This document shows, piece after piece, positions 1 to 9,272 of a DNA stretch of 64,000 nucleotides (within the stretch, counting starts at the first letter, position 1; each line of letters begins with the position of its first letter). A model generated the notes under the pieces. The model was not told the DNA's origin. It saw only the letters and a list, made by a program, of their open reading frames with translations, and ran no database searches. The stretch comes from Parahoeflea alexandrii (GTDB lineage Bacteria; Pseudomonadota; Alphaproteobacteria; Rhizobiales; Rhizobiaceae), in contig NZ_JAPWHB010000005.1 of NCBI RefSeq assembly GCF_027214025.1, forward strand, positions 542,365 through 606,364, written 5' to 3'. Made by a program: the position numbers and the translations under genes.

Positions 1-1385
1 GCCACGTGCCGCACCTGGCCGAAAGCTGGGAAGGTGACGGCACGACGTTCACCTTCAAGCTGCGCAGCGATGTGAAATTCGTCTCCGGCAACCCGATGAC
101 GGCGGAAGACGTGGTGTTCTCGCTCGATCGCATGAAGGCGATGGGCAAGGGCCTGTCCTATCTGTTCGCCAACGTTGCGGACGCCGAAGCCGTCGATGCC
201 TCGACTGTGAAATTTACGCTCACCAAACCCTATGCGCCGTTTGTCGCTTCGCTGGTGCGCCTGCCGATCGTCGACAAGAAGACGGTGATGGCGAACCTCG
301 GCGAGGGGGAAGGCGAGATGAAGGATTGGGGTGCTGCCTACCTCACCTCCACCAGCGCCGGAACCGGGGCCTACAAGATTGTCTCGCACAATCCGCAGGA
401 AGAAACGGTGATGGAGAAGAACCCCGATTATTTCCTCGGCGTTCCGGCTCCCGCTCCCGATACCGCGCGTCTTCGCTACGGTCTGGAAGCGGCCACCGTC
501 CGCACCCTGATCGCACAGGGCGAGCACGACATCGCCTCGCAATGGCTGCCGCCCGAAGTCATCAAGGCTCTGGCCGCAAACGGCGCGCAGGTGCTCACGG
601 AAAGCGGCACCGGGGCCTTCTACGTCAAGATGAACACCACCAAGCCGCCGCTCGATGATGTCAACTGCCGGATGGCCTTCGCCAAGGCGTTCGACTACGG
701 CGCGGCGCTCAAGATGATCGCGGTCACCGACACCGTCTCGCAAGGAGCTGCTTCCACCGGGGCTATCCCGGTCGGCATGTTCGGCGCCAACCCCGCCGAT
801 CAGGTGCTTGCCCGCGACCTCGAGGCTGCGAAACAGCATCTGGCCGCGTGCAAGTACAAGCCCGAGGATTTCACGCTCGAAATCTCCTGGATTGCCGAAG
901 TTCCGGTGGAAGAACGCTTTGCGCTCTTGATGCAGGCAAACTATGCCGAACTCGGCGTCAAATCGGAAATCAAGAAAATGCCCTGGGCGTTGTTTGCCGA
1001 GCAGGTTTCCAAGCCAGAGAACACGCCGCACATGTCGCAGCTCTTCGTCAACGCGGTGACGGGCGATCCCGACACGCTGCTTTACGGCATGTACCACTCG
1101 TCCGCAGCCGGCACCTGGCAGTCGCCGGAATATCTCAACGATGCCGAGGTGGACAAGCAGCTCGATGCTGGACGCACCGCTGCCACGCCGGAAGGACGCG
1201 AGGAAGCATACTCCGCGCTGAACGCCCGGCTGATGGAGATCGCACCGACCATCTATGGCTACGACCGCCAGTCGGTCTTCGCTGCAAGCAATCGCGTCAA
1301 GGTTCCGGCCTTGTCCGATCCATCGAAAGCCTTCGGTCTTGACGGAATGGGTTTCACCTTCCGCCTGATGGAAGTCGCTGACTAG
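1..1385 (+). CDS. Peptide-type ABC transporter substrate-binding protein (5' end missing)
   Basis: This is the C-terminal part (about 460 residues) of a periplasmic solute-binding protein of family 5 (SBP_bac_5, the DppA/OppA type), which delivers peptides or other small solutes to an inner-membrane ABC permease. The frame is open from the first bases of the window, so the signal peptide and start lie outside. The visible protein begins at the conserved block PHLAESWEGDGTTFTFKLR and continues with MTAEDVVFSLDRM, both typical of the family near residue 70-110, so roughly 60-80 residues are missing. It ends with a TAG at 1383-1385. The permease gene starts 82 bp downstream on the same strand, followed by a second permease and two ATPases, so this is the binding protein of that importer. 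The ligand cannot be read from sequence; the hydantoinase genes downstream suggest a cyclic amide or peptide-like compound (inference). Confidence 0.93.
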   Translation, partial: HVPHLAESWEGDGTTFTFKLRSDVKFVSGNPMTAEDVVFSLDRMKAMGKGLSYLFANVADAEAVDASTVKFTLTKPYAPFVASLVRLPIVDKKTVMANLGEGEGEMKDWGAAYLTSTSAGTGAYKIVSHNPQEETVMEKNPDYFLGVPAPAPDTARLRYGLEAATVRTLIAQGEHDIASQWLPPEVIKALAANGAQVLTESGTGAFYVKMNTTKPPLDDVNCRMAFAKAFDYGAALKMIAVTDTVSQGAASTGAIPVGMFGANPADQVLARDLEAAKQHLAACKYKPEDFTLEISWIAEVPVEERFALLMQANYAELGVKSEIKKMPWALFAEQVSKPENTPHMSQLFVNAVTGDPDTLLYGMYHSSAAGTWQSPEYLNDAEVDKQLDAGRTAATPEGREEAYSALNARLMEIAPTIYGYDRQSVFAASNRVKVPALSDPSKAFGLDGMGFTFRLMEVAD

Positions 1386-1467
1386 GGACACTCCCAGGAC
1401 GGCCGGGATCGCTCGCCCCCAGGTGACCTTGGGCGGCAGCCTTCCCGGCCTGACGGAGCATAAGACC

Positions 1468-2493
1468 ATGATACCTTTGGCCCGCCTTCTCGCGAAGCGG
1501 CTGGCAACGTCGCTGATTGTCCTCATCGGCGTGTCCATGCTGATATTCGCCATAGCCCGGATCATCCCCGGCGATCCCGCGCGCATTGCGCTGGGACCGA
1601 ACGCAACCGCCGAACAGATAGCCGATTTGCGGGCCGAGTTGCATCTCGATGATCATATCGTCGTCCAGTACGGACATTTCATCGCCGATGTCGCCCGGGG
1701 TGATCTCGGCATATCGCTTTACACCAACCGACCGGTGACCGCGGACATCGCGCTCTACCTTCCCGCCACCCTCGAGCTTGTGCTCGTGGCCGGCGTGATG
1801 ATGGTCGGTATCGGTTTGCCGCTCGGCATTTGGTCGGCGCGCTGGCGCGGGCGGGCGGCGGACAACATCATCCGCCTGATCTCGCTGCTCGGAGTGTCGG
1901 CGCCGAGCTTCGTCTGGGCGGTGATCCTGATGCTGCTGTTCGCCTTCTACCTGCCGCTGTTCCCCATTGCGGGGCGCATCTCCGACACTTACGCGATTTC
2001 CTCTGTCACCGGGTTTCTGCTGGTGGATACGCTGCTCCAGGGTGACATTCGCGCCTTCGGCAATGCCGCCTGGCACATTGTGCTGCCGGCCTTCGCGCTG
2101 GCCTTGTCGGGCATCGGCCAGGCGGCACGGCTGACCCGCGCCAACATGGTGGAAACCTATGACAAACCCTATATCGAGATGGCGCGGTCCTACGGCTTTC
2201 CGGCACGCCGCATCGCCAATCACTACGCGTTCCGCCCGTCACTGATTCCGTCGCTGACCATCATCGGCCTCGATTTCGCGGCCATGCTCGGCAACGCGTT
2301 TCTGGTCGAGGCGATTTTCGCCTGGCCAGGTCTGTCGCGCTACGGCGTGGCGGTGATCCTGCGCAAGGATCTCAACGCGATTGTCGGCACGGTACTGATC
2401 ATCTCCGCCACCTTCCTCCTGGTCAACATCATCGTTGACCTGCTGATCGCACTTCTCAATCCCCGCATTCGCTACTCTCAGAGGCCGGCATGA
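1468..2493 (+). CDS. ABC transporter permease, DppB type
   Basis: Inner-membrane permease of a peptide/opine/nickel-type ABC importer (341 residues). It opens with a first membrane helix (RLATSLIVLIGVSMLIFAIAR) followed by the family motif PGDPARIALGPNA and the periplasmic segment before helices 2-6. The cytoplasmic coupling loop that docks on the ATPase is visible as ARSYGFPARRIANHYAFRPSL, and the C-terminus GLSRYGVAVILRKDLNAI is typical of DppB. A GTG at 1423 would extend the protein by 15 residues, but the ATG at 1468 has a GGAG ribosome site at 1455-1458 with good spacing and places the first helix near the N-terminus as usual, so it is preferred. The stop overlaps the start of the next permease by 4 bp (ATGA), which indicates translational coupling in the operon 1-11953. 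Confidence 0.93.
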   Translation: MIPLARLLAKRLATSLIVLIGVSMLIFAIARIIPGDPARIALGPNATAEQIADLRAELHLDDHIVVQYGHFIADVARGDLGISLYTNRPVTADIALYLPATLELVLVAGVMMVGIGLPLGIWSARWRGRAADNIIRLISLLGVSAPSFVWAVILMLLFAFYLPLFPIAGRISDTYAISSVTGFLLVDTLLQGDIRAFGNAAWHIVLPAFALALSGIGQAARLTRANMVETYDKPYIEMARSYGFPARRIANHYAFRPSLIPSLTIIGLDFAAMLGNAFLVEAIFAWPGLSRYGVAVILRKDLNAIVGTVLIISATFLLVNIIVDLLIALLNPRIRYSQRPA

Positions 2494-3323
2494 AACGCAC
2501 CCTTGCCATCCTTCTGGCCAATCCGCTGTCACTGCTGGGCGTCGTCCTCGTCTCGGTGGTGATCCTGTCGGCGGTGTTCGCCGATTTTATCGCGCCGTTT
2601 CCCGAGCACAGGGGCGCGGTGGTGGATTTCGCCAACTTCAACAAGCCGCCCGAGTGGCCCTATATCTTCGGCACCGACCTGGTGGGGCGCGACATGTTCA
2701 GCCGCATCCTCTACGCCTACCGGATCTCGCTGATCCTCGGCATCGTGGTGCTGGCCATTGCCGTTCCGGTTGGTGTCACCATCGGTCTGGTGGCGGGATA
2801 TCTCGGTGGCTGGACCGAGTATCTGCTGATGCGGCTGACGGACGTCTTTTTGTCCGTGCCGCCGCTCGTACTGGCGATGTCGATCATGGGCGTGCTGCAG
2901 CCGACGCTGGCCAACGGAATGCTGGCGGTCACCGCGATGTGGTGGCCCTGGTACACGCGGCTTGTCTACAACATCACCCGCGGCGAGAAGGAAGAGGGCT
3001 ACGTGCTGGCCGCCGAAGTGATCGGCGCGTCGAAGGCCCACATCATCTTTCGCGAAATCCTGCCCAATTGCGTGCCCGCGATCATCACCAAGATGACGCT
3101 TGACATGGGCTTCGTCATCCTGATCGCCTCGTCGCTGTCCTTCCTCGGCCTGGGCGTGCAGCCACCGACTCCGGATCTGGGCTCGATGGTGGCCGATGGC
3201 GCCAAGTACCTGCCCGACAGCTGGTGGCTGACGATCTTCCCCGGCCTTGCCATCCTGGTTGCCGTCTTCGGCTTCAACCTGATCGGCGATGCGCTGCGCG
3301 ACATTTTGGGAGCCGAGCAATGA
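2490..3323 (+). CDS. ABC transporter permease, DppC type
   Basis: Second inner-membrane permease of the importer (277 residues), partner of the DppB-type protein just upstream. It shows the DppC pattern: an N-terminal helix, then FGTDLVGRDMFSRILYAYR (the conserved GTDxxGRD motif), five further helices, and a coupling loop VIGASKAHIIFREILPNCVPA that contacts the ATPases. The C-terminus LIGDALRDILGAEQ corresponds to the usual GDxLRDxLDP end. The start ATG overlaps the upstream stop by 4 bp and the stop overlaps the next ATPase start by 4 bp. Length is slightly below the family norm of about 290-300 residues because the cytoplasmic N-terminal tail is short. Confidence 0.93.
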   Translation: MKRTLAILLANPLSLLGVVLVSVVILSAVFADFIAPFPEHRGAVVDFANFNKPPEWPYIFGTDLVGRDMFSRILYAYRISLILGIVVLAIAVPVGVTIGLVAGYLGGWTEYLLMRLTDVFLSVPPLVLAMSIMGVLQPTLANGMLAVTAMWWPWYTRLVYNITRGEKEEGYVLAAEVIGASKAHIIFREILPNCVPAIITKMTLDMGFVILIASSLSFLGLGVQPPTPDLGSMVADGAKYLPDSWWLTIFPGLAILVAVFGFNLIGDALRDILGAEQ

Positions 3324-4198
3324 GCACGCCGACTCTCGATATTCAGAACCTGACACTCGGCTTCAAGGGCTATACCGGCTTCACCGAAGTGCTTCACGGC
3401 ATATCGCTTTCGGTCAATCCGGGCGAACGCGTAGCGCTGGTCGGCGAATCCGGATCCGGCAAATCCGTTACCGCCCGCATCGTGTTGGGGCTGCTGCAGG
3501 AACTGCGTACGGCGCGCATCGGCGGCAGCGTCCGCTTCGAGGGGCGGGAGCTTGATCAGTTGAGCAGGCGCGAACGCCACGCCCTGCGCGGCAAGGCCAT
3601 GTCGATGATCTTCCAGGACCCGACCTCCTCGCTCAATCCGGTGTTCCGGATCGGCGACCAGTTCCACGACGTGCTGCGCCGCGCCGATCCCGCGATCAGC
3701 CGCGATGCCGCGCTCGAACGTGCCGCGGCCATTCTCGCGGAGGTCTCGGTGCGCGACGCCGAACGGGTGCTCAACGCCTTTCCGTTCCAGCTGTCCGGAG
3801 GGCTCAACCAGCGGGTCATGATCGCCATGGCGCTTGCAAACGAGCCTGCGCTCTTGATTGCCGACGAGCCCGGAACGGCACTTGATGTGACGGTGCAGGC
3901 GCAGACGCTGCACCTGATGCGCAAGCTGGTTGAGGAGCATCACACAGCGGTACTGTTCATCTCGCACAATCTCGGCGTGGTGCGCGAATTCGCCGACCGG
4001 GTCTACGTCATCTACAAGGGCCGGATCGTCGAGCAGGGGGCGACGCGCGCGGTGTTCGAAGACGCGCGTCATCCCTACACCCGCGCCCTGATGGCTGCGG
4101 TGCCGCGGCTGACCGGCGGCGGCATTCCCGATATCGAGGAGAATTCCCCGGACTTCGGCGCGCCGCTCGAGATCCATGACGCGGAGGCTAGGGCATGA
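3320..4198 (+). CDS. ABC transporter ATPase, DppD type, short C-terminus
   Basis: Cytoplasmic ATPase subunit (292 residues) that powers the importer. Walker A is GESGSGKS at residues 42-49, the signature is LSGGLNQR instead of the common LSGGMRQR, and Walker B is LLIADEP followed by GTALDVT, with glycine where relatives have TTALD. The switch region reads SHNLGVV rather than THDLGVV. The start at 3320 overlaps the permease stop by 4 bp; a longer frame upstream is only permease sequence in another frame. The protein stops soon after HPYTRALMAAVPR and lacks the Cys-rich oligopeptide-transporter extension (CxxxxxC...C) seen in the other two systems of this window. The stop overlaps the next ATPase by 4 bp. 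Confidence 0.92.
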   Translation: MSTPTLDIQNLTLGFKGYTGFTEVLHGISLSVNPGERVALVGESGSGKSVTARIVLGLLQELRTARIGGSVRFEGRELDQLSRRERHALRGKAMSMIFQDPTSSLNPVFRIGDQFHDVLRRADPAISRDAALERAAAILAEVSVRDAERVLNAFPFQLSGGLNQRVMIAMALANEPALLIADEPGTALDVTVQAQTLHLMRKLVEEHHTAVLFISHNLGVVREFADRVYVIYKGRIVEQGATRAVFEDARHPYTRALMAAVPRLTGGGIPDIEENSPDFGAPLEIHDAEARA

Positions 4199-5013
4199 GC
4201 ACTCCAATCCTCGAACTCGACGCGGTGTCCAAGACCTTCGGAACCGGCGCTGACGCGGTCCATGCGGCGCAATCGATCTCATTTGCCGTCAACAGGGGCG
4301 AATGCCTGGCGATTGTCGGGGAATCCGGATCGGGCAAGAGCACGGTCGCCAACATGATCCTTGGCATCTACCCGCCGACATCCGGCGAGATCCGGCTTGA
4401 TGGTTCGGTTCTGCCCGCGCGCCGTCAGCTCGAACACCGCCGCGCCATCCAGTTGGTGCAGCAGAACCCGCTGTCATCGCTCAATCCGAAACGGTCTGTC
4501 GGCGCCTCGCTGCGCCTGGCGCTTGATGTGCACGATATCGGCGCAAGCAGCGAACGGGCGAAGCTTGTGGGTGCCCTTCTGGAAGAAGTCGGGCTTCCCG
4601 CCGATTTTGCCAGACGTTCGCCGGCTGCCCTTTCCGGCGGTCAGCGCCAGCGTGTGGCGATCGCCCGGGCGCTGGCATGCCAGTCGCAGATTGTGGTGCT
4701 CGACGAGCCGACATCGGCGCTCGACGTCCTGGTGCAGGCACGGGTTCTCAAGCTGCTCAACCAGTTGCGCGAAACGCGTAACCTTACCTTTGTCTTCATC
4801 ACCCATGACCTGTCGGTTGTGCGCAACATCGCCACGCGGATCGCCGTTTTCGAGAAGGGGCGGATGATCGAACTTGGAGACACCGAAACCCTGTTTGCAA
4901 ACCCCGCTCATCCCTACACGCGCCGGCTGATCAGCGCCGTGCCGGTGGTGACACGTGAAGAAGCCGCGCTGCGCAGTTCGCTGGCAGCGGGCCTGGAGGA
5001 AACGACCGAATGA
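4195..5013 (+). CDS. ABC transporter ATPase, DppF type, short C-terminus
   Basis: Second ATPase of the importer (272 residues), expected to pair with the upstream DppD-type subunit in the cytoplasm. Walker A is GESGSGKS at 42-49 followed by T50; the Q-loop is QLVQQNPLSSLNPK; the signature is [15 protein letters not shown]; Walker B is IVVLDEPTSALDVLVQ; the switch histidine is in FITHDLSVV. Like its partner it ends shortly after HPYTRRLISAVP and has no C-terminal cysteine cluster. Start overlaps the upstream stop by 4 bp and the stop overlaps the GAF gene by 4 bp, so transporter and enzymes belong to one transcription unit. Confidence 0.92.
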   Translation: MSTPILELDAVSKTFGTGADAVHAAQSISFAVNRGECLAIVGESGSGKSTVANMILGIYPPTSGEIRLDGSVLPARRQLEHRRAIQLVQQNPLSSLNPKRSVGASLRLALDVHDIGASSERAKLVGALLEEVGLPADFARRSPAALSGGQRQRVAIARALACQSQIVVLDEPTSALDVLVQARVLKLLNQLRETRNLTFVFITHDLSVVRNIATRIAVFEKGRMIELGDTETLFANPAHPYTRRLISAVPVVTREEAALRSSLAAGLEETTE

Positions 5014-5510
5014 ACCAATTGCATAACCTTGCCAGCGCACTAGCGTCTCCCGACAACCAGCCGCGAACCACGTTCGAGGCCTTGTGCGCGTTTGCGCAAC
5101 AGACGGTCGGCGCCAAGCTGTTTACCCTGATGACTTTCGAGGCCCGCACGCGTGGGGCGCAGCGGGTCTTTTCCAACATGCCCGACGCCTATCCTGAACT
5201 GGGCACAAAGCCCCTCAACGAGACCTGGTGGTCAGACCACGTTCTCGATGGCCACAAGACCTTCGTCGCCAATGACATCGACGCCATCGCCGAGGTCTTT
5301 CCCGACTACGAACTGATCGCGTCGCTGGGTTGCCAGTCGGTGATCAATGTGCCGATCGTCATCAACGGCATGGTCTCGGGCACCATAAATTGCCTCGACG
5401 CTGCAGGGCATTACACACCCGACCGGGTGGCGGCTTCCGAAGCTCTCAAGCTGCCCGGTGTGGCGACCTTCCTGCTCAACAAATCCATTTCATCCAGGAG
5501 TGACCTATAA
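5010..5510 (+). CDS. Small GAF-domain protein
   Basis: A 166-residue cytoplasmic protein that consists of one GAF fold and nothing else. The family signature is seen in ASLGCQSVINVPIVINGM, the SGTINCLDAAGHYTP strand-turn that follows, and the C-terminal helix. GAF domains bind small ligands or redox groups; here there is no DNA-binding, kinase or cyclase domain attached, so it is either a ligand-binding accessory or a small enzyme. It is coupled to the last ATPase (ATGA overlap) and to the hydantoinase A subunit (TAATG overlap), so it is made together with transporter and catabolic enzymes. An AGGAG site at 5496-5500 inside its 3' end serves the next gene. The exact role is unknown. Confidence 0.8.
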   Translation: MNQLHNLASALASPDNQPRTTFEALCAFAQQTVGAKLFTLMTFEARTRGAQRVFSNMPDAYPELGTKPLNETWWSDHVLDGHKTFVANDIDAIAEVFPDYELIASLGCQSVINVPIVINGMVSGTINCLDAAGHYTPDRVAASEALKLPGVATFLLNKSISSRSDL

Positions 5511-7585
5511 TGGGGAACAAGACCATCCGCGTTGCAACCGATGTCGGCGGCACCTTCACCGATCTGGTCTGTTTTGAAACCGACCTGACCACTGGCAAGT
5601 CGACGATCCGGACTGCAAAGTCCGACACCACGCCGCCCGATTTCGAGAAGGGGGTACTCAACGTTCTCGAAAAAGGCGGCGTCGATCCGGCGACCGTCGA
5701 CTTCCTCGCCCACGGCACGACGGTCGTCATCAATGCGCTGACCGAGCGCAAGGGCGTCAAGGTCGGGCTGATCACCACCGAAGGCTTCCGCGACACGCTG
5801 GAGATCGCCCGCGGCAACCGCCCGGATTTCTTCAACCTGCATTACCGCAAGCCACAGCCGTTCGTACCGCGTTACCTGCGCCGCGAACTGCCTGGACGCA
5901 TGACCTACAAGGGGGTCGAGCGCGAAGCGCTTGATATGAGCGGACTTCCGGCGATCCTGAATGATTTCAAGGCCGACGGCGTCGAGGCCGTGGCGATCTG
6001 CTTCCTGCATTCCTATGCCAATCCGGCGCATGAAAAGGCGGTTCAGGCAGAAGTCGAGAGGCTGTGGCCGGAGGTGGCTACCGTCTCCTCACACCAGATC
6101 ACGCGCGAATGGCGTGAGTATGAACGCACCAACACGGCCGTGCTGTCGGCCTATGTGCAGCCGGTTGCCGCGCGCTATCTCAAGCGGCTCGATGAAGGTC
6201 TCACCTCGCGCGGTTTCAAGGGCAGCCCCTACATCATGCAGTCCAACTGCGGCGTGGATTCGCTGGACGCAGTTGCCCGGGTTCCAATCACCATGGTGGA
6301 ATCCGGCCCGGCGTCAGGTTTCTGGGGCGCGGCCGAACTCGGCAAGATGATCGGCGAGGACAATGTGCTGGCGCTCGACATCGGCGGCACCACCGCGAAA
6401 TGCTCGCTGATCGAGAACGGTCAGGTCAAGATCATGACCGATTACTGGATCGAGCGCGACCGCACCTCGGCGGGCTATCCGATCATGGTGCCGGTGGTCG
6501 ATCTGGTCGAGATCGGCAATGGCGGAGGCTCCATCGCCTGGGTCGACGACTACGCCAAGCTGCATGTCGGTCCGCAATCGGCGGGCGCAGCCCCCGGACC
6601 TGCCGCCTATGGCCGTGGCGGCACCGAGGCCACCACCACCGACGCCAATCTCTGGCTCGGACGCATCAACAAAGACTATTTCTGCGGCGGTTCCGTCGAG
6701 GCCGACATGGAAGCTGCCCAGGCATCGATCCGGGCCGTCGGCCAGAAACTGGGCGTCGACACGGACGAGGCGGCGCGCGGTATCGTGCGCATCGCCAACA
6801 ACAACATGGTCAATGCGCTCAAGCTGGTTTCCCTCAATCGAGGGTTCGATCCGCGCGATTTCACTCTGGTTGCCTTCGGCGGCGGCGGCGCGATGCATGC
6901 CGTGGCGCTGGCCCAGGAACTGGGCGTCAAGAAGGTCGTCGTGCCGGCCGGCGCCGCAGTGTTCTCGGCCTGGGGCATGATGATGTCGGATCTGCGCCGC
7001 GACTTCTTTGTTACCAGCCTTGCTGACCTCAAGCCTGACAGCGCCTCTTCCATCGAAGCGCTGTTTGTCGAGACGGAAGCACTTGCAAAGAGCCAGTTCG
7101 AAGCCGAGGGGGTTGAACCCGCAAAGGTCAAGTTCCTGCGGTTCGGCAAGTTCCGCTACCAGAACCAGGAACACACGACGGAAGTGCTTCTGGGCGACGG
7201 CGAAGTCTCCGCCGAACGCATCGCCGAGATCGCAGCCTCGTTCCACGAGACCTATGAGCGGGAATACACCTACCGTCTCGACGCGCCCGTCGAACTGGTC
7301 GGCATCCACCTGGTCGCCTCCGCCGAGGTCGGCAAGCTGACCATGGAGAAGAAGCCCCTCGGTTCCACAGAGGCGGATTCCGCAAGAAAGGGCGAACGTG
7401 AGGTGGATTACGCCACCGAGGGCCGCCATCTGGCGCAGATCTACGACGGCGAGAAGCTTGAGCCCGGGATGGAGTTCGCCGGTCCTGCGATCATCGAGGA
7501 TCCCGGCACCACGATCGTCGTGCATCCGGGCAACCGGGTTGCGATCGACGGCTACGGCAATGTCATCATCACGCTTGCGAACTGA
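5510..7585 (+). CDS. hyuA: Hydantoinase/oxoprolinase A subunit (ATP-dependent)
   Basis: Large cytoplasmic subunit (691 residues) of an ATP-dependent hydantoinase/oxoprolinase-type enzyme, a family that includes 5-oxoprolinase, N-methylhydantoin amidohydrolase, acetone carboxylase and acetophenone carboxylase. The N-terminal Hydant_A_N domain carries TDVGGTFTDLV at about residues 10-20 and HGTTVVINALTERKG; the second actin-like phosphate loop is ALDIGGTTAKCSLI near residue 287; GNGGGSIAWVD and AFGGGGAMHAVALAQELG are the other family blocks. These are the ATP-binding elements of the ASKHA fold. Length is typical (about 690). It is followed 14 bp later by the B subunit. Substrate cannot be assigned within the family; the adjoining peptide-type importer and M24 peptidase favour a cyclic amide over a ketone (inference). 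Confidence 0.92.
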   Translation: MGNKTIRVATDVGGTFTDLVCFETDLTTGKSTIRTAKSDTTPPDFEKGVLNVLEKGGVDPATVDFLAHGTTVVINALTERKGVKVGLITTEGFRDTLEIARGNRPDFFNLHYRKPQPFVPRYLRRELPGRMTYKGVEREALDMSGLPAILNDFKADGVEAVAICFLHSYANPAHEKAVQAEVERLWPEVATVSSHQITREWREYERTNTAVLSAYVQPVAARYLKRLDEGLTSRGFKGSPYIMQSNCGVDSLDAVARVPITMVESGPASGFWGAAELGKMIGEDNVLALDIGGTTAKCSLIENGQVKIMTDYWIERDRTSAGYPIMVPVVDLVEIGNGGGSIAWVDDYAKLHVGPQSAGAAPGPAAYGRGGTEATTTDANLWLGRINKDYFCGGSVEADMEAAQASIRAVGQKLGVDTDEAARGIVRIANNNMVNALKLVSLNRGFDPRDFTLVAFGGGGAMHAVALAQELGVKKVVVPAGAAVFSAWGMMMSDLRRDFFVTSLADLKPDSASSIEALFVETEALAKSQFEAEGVEPAKVKFLRFGKFRYQNQEHTTEVLLGDGEVSAERIAEIAASFHETYEREYTYRLDAPVELVGIHLVASAEVGKLTMEKKPLGSTEADSARKGEREVDYATEGRHLAQIYDGEKLEPGMEFAGPAIIEDPGTTIVVHPGNRVAIDGYGNVIITLAN

Positions 7586-7599
7586 GAAGGGAAAACGCC

Positions 7600-9258
7600 A
7601 TGACGACGAATGACCCGATCACCCTGGAGATCATCCAGAACTCGCTGCAATCGGCAGCCGACGAAATGTTCGCGGCGATGAAGAAGACCGCGATGAGTTC
7701 GATCATCTACGAAGTGCTCGACATGGGCACCGGCATCCTCGACGCCGAGGGCGAGATCGCCTGTTCCGGCGCCGGCATCCCCGCCTTCATCGGCGTGCTC
7801 GACAAGGCCGTCAAGGTGGTGGTGGCCAAGTATGACAAGCCCGGTGACATCGAGCCCGGCGACGTCTTCGCCACCAACGATCCATATTACGGCGGCGTCA
7901 CCCACCTCAACGACATCGTGGTTGCCATGCCCGTCTTCTTCGAGGGCAAGATCATCGCCTGGACGGCCAATATCGCCCACAATTCGGACGTCGGCGGCAT
8001 GGCGCCCGGATCGCTGACCGGCGAGGCCACGGAGATCTTCCAGGAGGGGCTCAGGCTTCCGGCAATCAAGATCATCTCCAAGGGCAAGCCGATCCGGTCG
8101 GTGTTCGACATCATCAAGGTCAATTCGCGTATGCCGGACGTGCTGGAAGGCGATGTCTGGGCGGCGATCGCCTCCGTGCGCATCGGCACGAAGCGTCTCG
8201 CCGAGATCGCCGAGAAATACAGCAGCGACACCTTCCAGGCCGCCATGACGCATTTCCAGGACTACGGCGAAAAAGTTTCGCGGGCGGAACTCGCGCATCT
8301 GCCCAAGGGCACGTTCGAACTCTCGGAAGAACAGGATGACGGACGCATCTTCAACGTCAAGATCACCATCTCCGACGACGAGTTCAAGGTCGACCTGCGC
8401 GACAATCCCGACCAGATGCCCAATCCGGTCAACACCAGCCGCGACGGCGTGATGGTGGCGGCGCAGATGATCTTCAAGTCGCTGACCGATCCCTATTCGC
8501 CGGCCAATGGCGGCTCGTTCCGGCCGATCACCCTGCTCACCCGCGAGGGCTCGGTCTTTCACGCCAAGGAACCGGCTCCGATCGGCTTCTATTACGAGAT
8601 CGAGCTCAGGGTTTACGACCTGATGTGGCGCTGCCTTGCGCCGCACATGGACGGCAAGCTGGCGGCGGGGCATTTCGCGTCCGTCTGCGGCACCTTCATC
8701 GGCGGCATCCATCCCGACACCGGCCGCCAGTACACGATCATCGAACCGCAGATCGGCGGCTGGGGCGCAAGCCAGGGCCACGACGGCAACAGCGCCATCT
8801 TCTGCGGTTTCCACGGCGAGACCTACAATTGCCCGGCGGAAATCAACGAGGCGCGCAACGGGCTTTATGTCGACCGGATGGAGCTCAACATGGAACCCGG
8901 CGGGGAGGGCGAGTTCACCGGCGGCCGTGGCATCGTCATGGACTACCGCGTTCGTGCCGACAACGGCTTCCTGACGGCGGGCTACACCCGCTCCAAGTTT
9001 CCCGCCTGGGCGGTCGATGGCGGTGAGGAAGGCTCCTCCAACTATGTCGAGTACCGGCCCAGCGACGGCGAGCCGCAGCGCTATGCCTTCGTGTCCGGGC
9101 TGCAAACCAGGAAGGATGACGTCATCCGCGTGGTCACCGGAAACGGCGGCGGCTCGGGTGATCCGAAGCGCCGCGATCCCGAAAAGGTCCGCGCCGACAT
9201 CCGCAACGGCCTGATAACGCCCGAGCGGGCAAAAGCCGTCTACGGCGTCGAGGCCTGA
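7600..9258 (+). CDS. hyuB: Hydantoinase B/oxoprolinase B subunit, copy 1
   Basis: Catalytic-partner B subunit (552 residues) of the hydantoinase/oxoprolinase enzyme. Family blocks are clear: DPITLEIIQNSLQSAADEM at the N-terminus, YEVLDMGTGILDAEG, the metal-binding-type segment DVFATNDPYYGGVTHLND with the following NIAHNSDVGGM, and GGWGASQGHDGNSAIFCGFHGE in the C-terminal half. A GAGAAGGG ribosome site precedes the ATG. It lies directly behind the A subunit, and a clearly related second B subunit follows at 10367 with an M24 peptidase gene between. One A subunit with two B subunits is unusual; either B could be the working partner, or the two could give different specificities. Confidence 0.92.
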   Translation: MTTNDPITLEIIQNSLQSAADEMFAAMKKTAMSSIIYEVLDMGTGILDAEGEIACSGAGIPAFIGVLDKAVKVVVAKYDKPGDIEPGDVFATNDPYYGGVTHLNDIVVAMPVFFEGKIIAWTANIAHNSDVGGMAPGSLTGEATEIFQEGLRLPAIKIISKGKPIRSVFDIIKVNSRMPDVLEGDVWAAIASVRIGTKRLAEIAEKYSSDTFQAAMTHFQDYGEKVSRAELAHLPKGTFELSEEQDDGRIFNVKITISDDEFKVDLRDNPDQMPNPVNTSRDGVMVAAQMIFKSLTDPYSPANGGSFRPITLLTREGSVFHAKEPAPIGFYYEIELRVYDLMWRCLAPHMDGKLAAGHFASVCGTFIGGIHPDTGRQYTIIEPQIGGWGASQGHDGNSAIFCGFHGETYNCPAEINEARNGLYVDRMELNMEPGGEGEFTGGRGIVMDYRVRADNGFLTAGYTRSKFPAWAVDGGEEGSSNYVEYRPSDGEPQRYAFVSGLQTRKDDVIRVVTGNGGGSGDPKRRDPEKVRADIRNGLITPERAKAVYGVEA

Positions 9259-9272
9259 CAGGAGTTCACATC

